A DNA stretch of 64,000 bases, from NCBI RefSeq assembly GCF_041146395.1, contig NC_090986.1:47094001-47158000 (forward strand). Reading direction: 5' to 3'. The first letter of the stretch is position 1. Every line of letters starts with the position of its first letter. Of this stretch, positions 63,813 through 64,000 are shown one piece after another. A program made the position numbers and the translations under genes. Source of the DNA: Eulemur rufifrons (lineage: Eukaryota; Chordata; Mammalia; Primates; Lemuridae). The notes beneath the pieces are model-generated. The model was given only the letters and a program-made list of their open reading frames with translations, made no database searches and was not told the origin of the DNA.

Positions 63813-64000
63813 TTAACAGAGGATGCTGTATGCTGACTGTCATTGTGAATACATTAAAGAACTAAATATAAAAATAGTAAAATACAAGTGCTTAGAAAGG
63901 AGGAGAAGATACAGAACATTGGGAATTCCCAATAAACACAAACACAAAATCACAGACTACTTTTGCTATGTTAAATAATAACCTAAAAATTGTACTTCAA
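63813..64000. other. Unassigned sequence
   Basis: No feature recognised to the end of the window. Confidence 0.5.

Overview
This window is nuclear DNA from a mammal, most likely a strepsirrhine primate of the lemur type. Two kinds of evidence point there. The younger Alu copies (9512-9856, 12912-13247, 57125-57470) carry an A-rich middle linker with an extra 'ataTGGACAGCTAAAAATATATATAG'-type block (described here, not typed in full) that is typical of lemur Alus rather than human ones. Four L1 pieces (15973-16177, 21438-21898, 61980-62318 and related) end in a 3'-UTR with the '...GTAACC..AA..TTTGTACCCCCAT...' signature of lemur L1s. Both assignments rest on remembered family features and have not been checked by a search.

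No protein-coding gene, exon, tRNA, rRNA or CRISPR array can be supported. The sequence is AT-rich, the longest open frames are under 200 codons, and those that resemble anything are remains of L1 or of an endogenous retrovirus. The window reads as an intergenic (or large-intron) gene desert built from layers of transposon insertions of different ages.

Layout. 1-9.5 kb: a Tigger-type fragment, a complete 594-bp TA-flanked DNA element, an L2 remnant split by an Alu, further Alus and MIRs. 9.5-21 kb: two minus-strand Alus, an L2 3' end, an old L1 3' end, a short lemur L1 tail and a MIR. 21-28.5 kb: a minus-strand L1 with its 5' end preserved, and an older minus-strand L1 ORF2 fragment. 28.5-36 kb: an L2-type remnant, a hAT element with a perfect 8-bp target duplication (30688-31148), and a repeat-poor block at about 32.9-33.7 kb that is the best candidate for conserved regulatory DNA. 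36-49 kb: two old L1 tails, three MIRs, an MLT2-type ERVL LTR, an MST/MLT1-type LTR with 5-bp duplication, a second hAT element, an MLT1-type LTR and an L2 fragment. 49.4-55.3 kb: a broken endogenous retrovirus in plus orientation with recognisable RNase H and integrase remnants, a possible env region and a 3' LTR end. 55.5-64 kb: an L1 ORF2 remnant, two Alus, about 2.5 kb of unassigned sequence, a rearranged L1 with a second rearranged L1 inserted inside it, and a 499-bp solo LTR with a 5-bp target duplication.

The most informative observations are about insertion history: nested 5'-inverted L1s, the solo LTR, the retroviral remnant, two repeat families present twice in the window, and the repeat-poor block near 33 kb. 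I did not find a convincing new biological system. All family names come from reading and memory; RepeatMasker with a lemur library would settle them.
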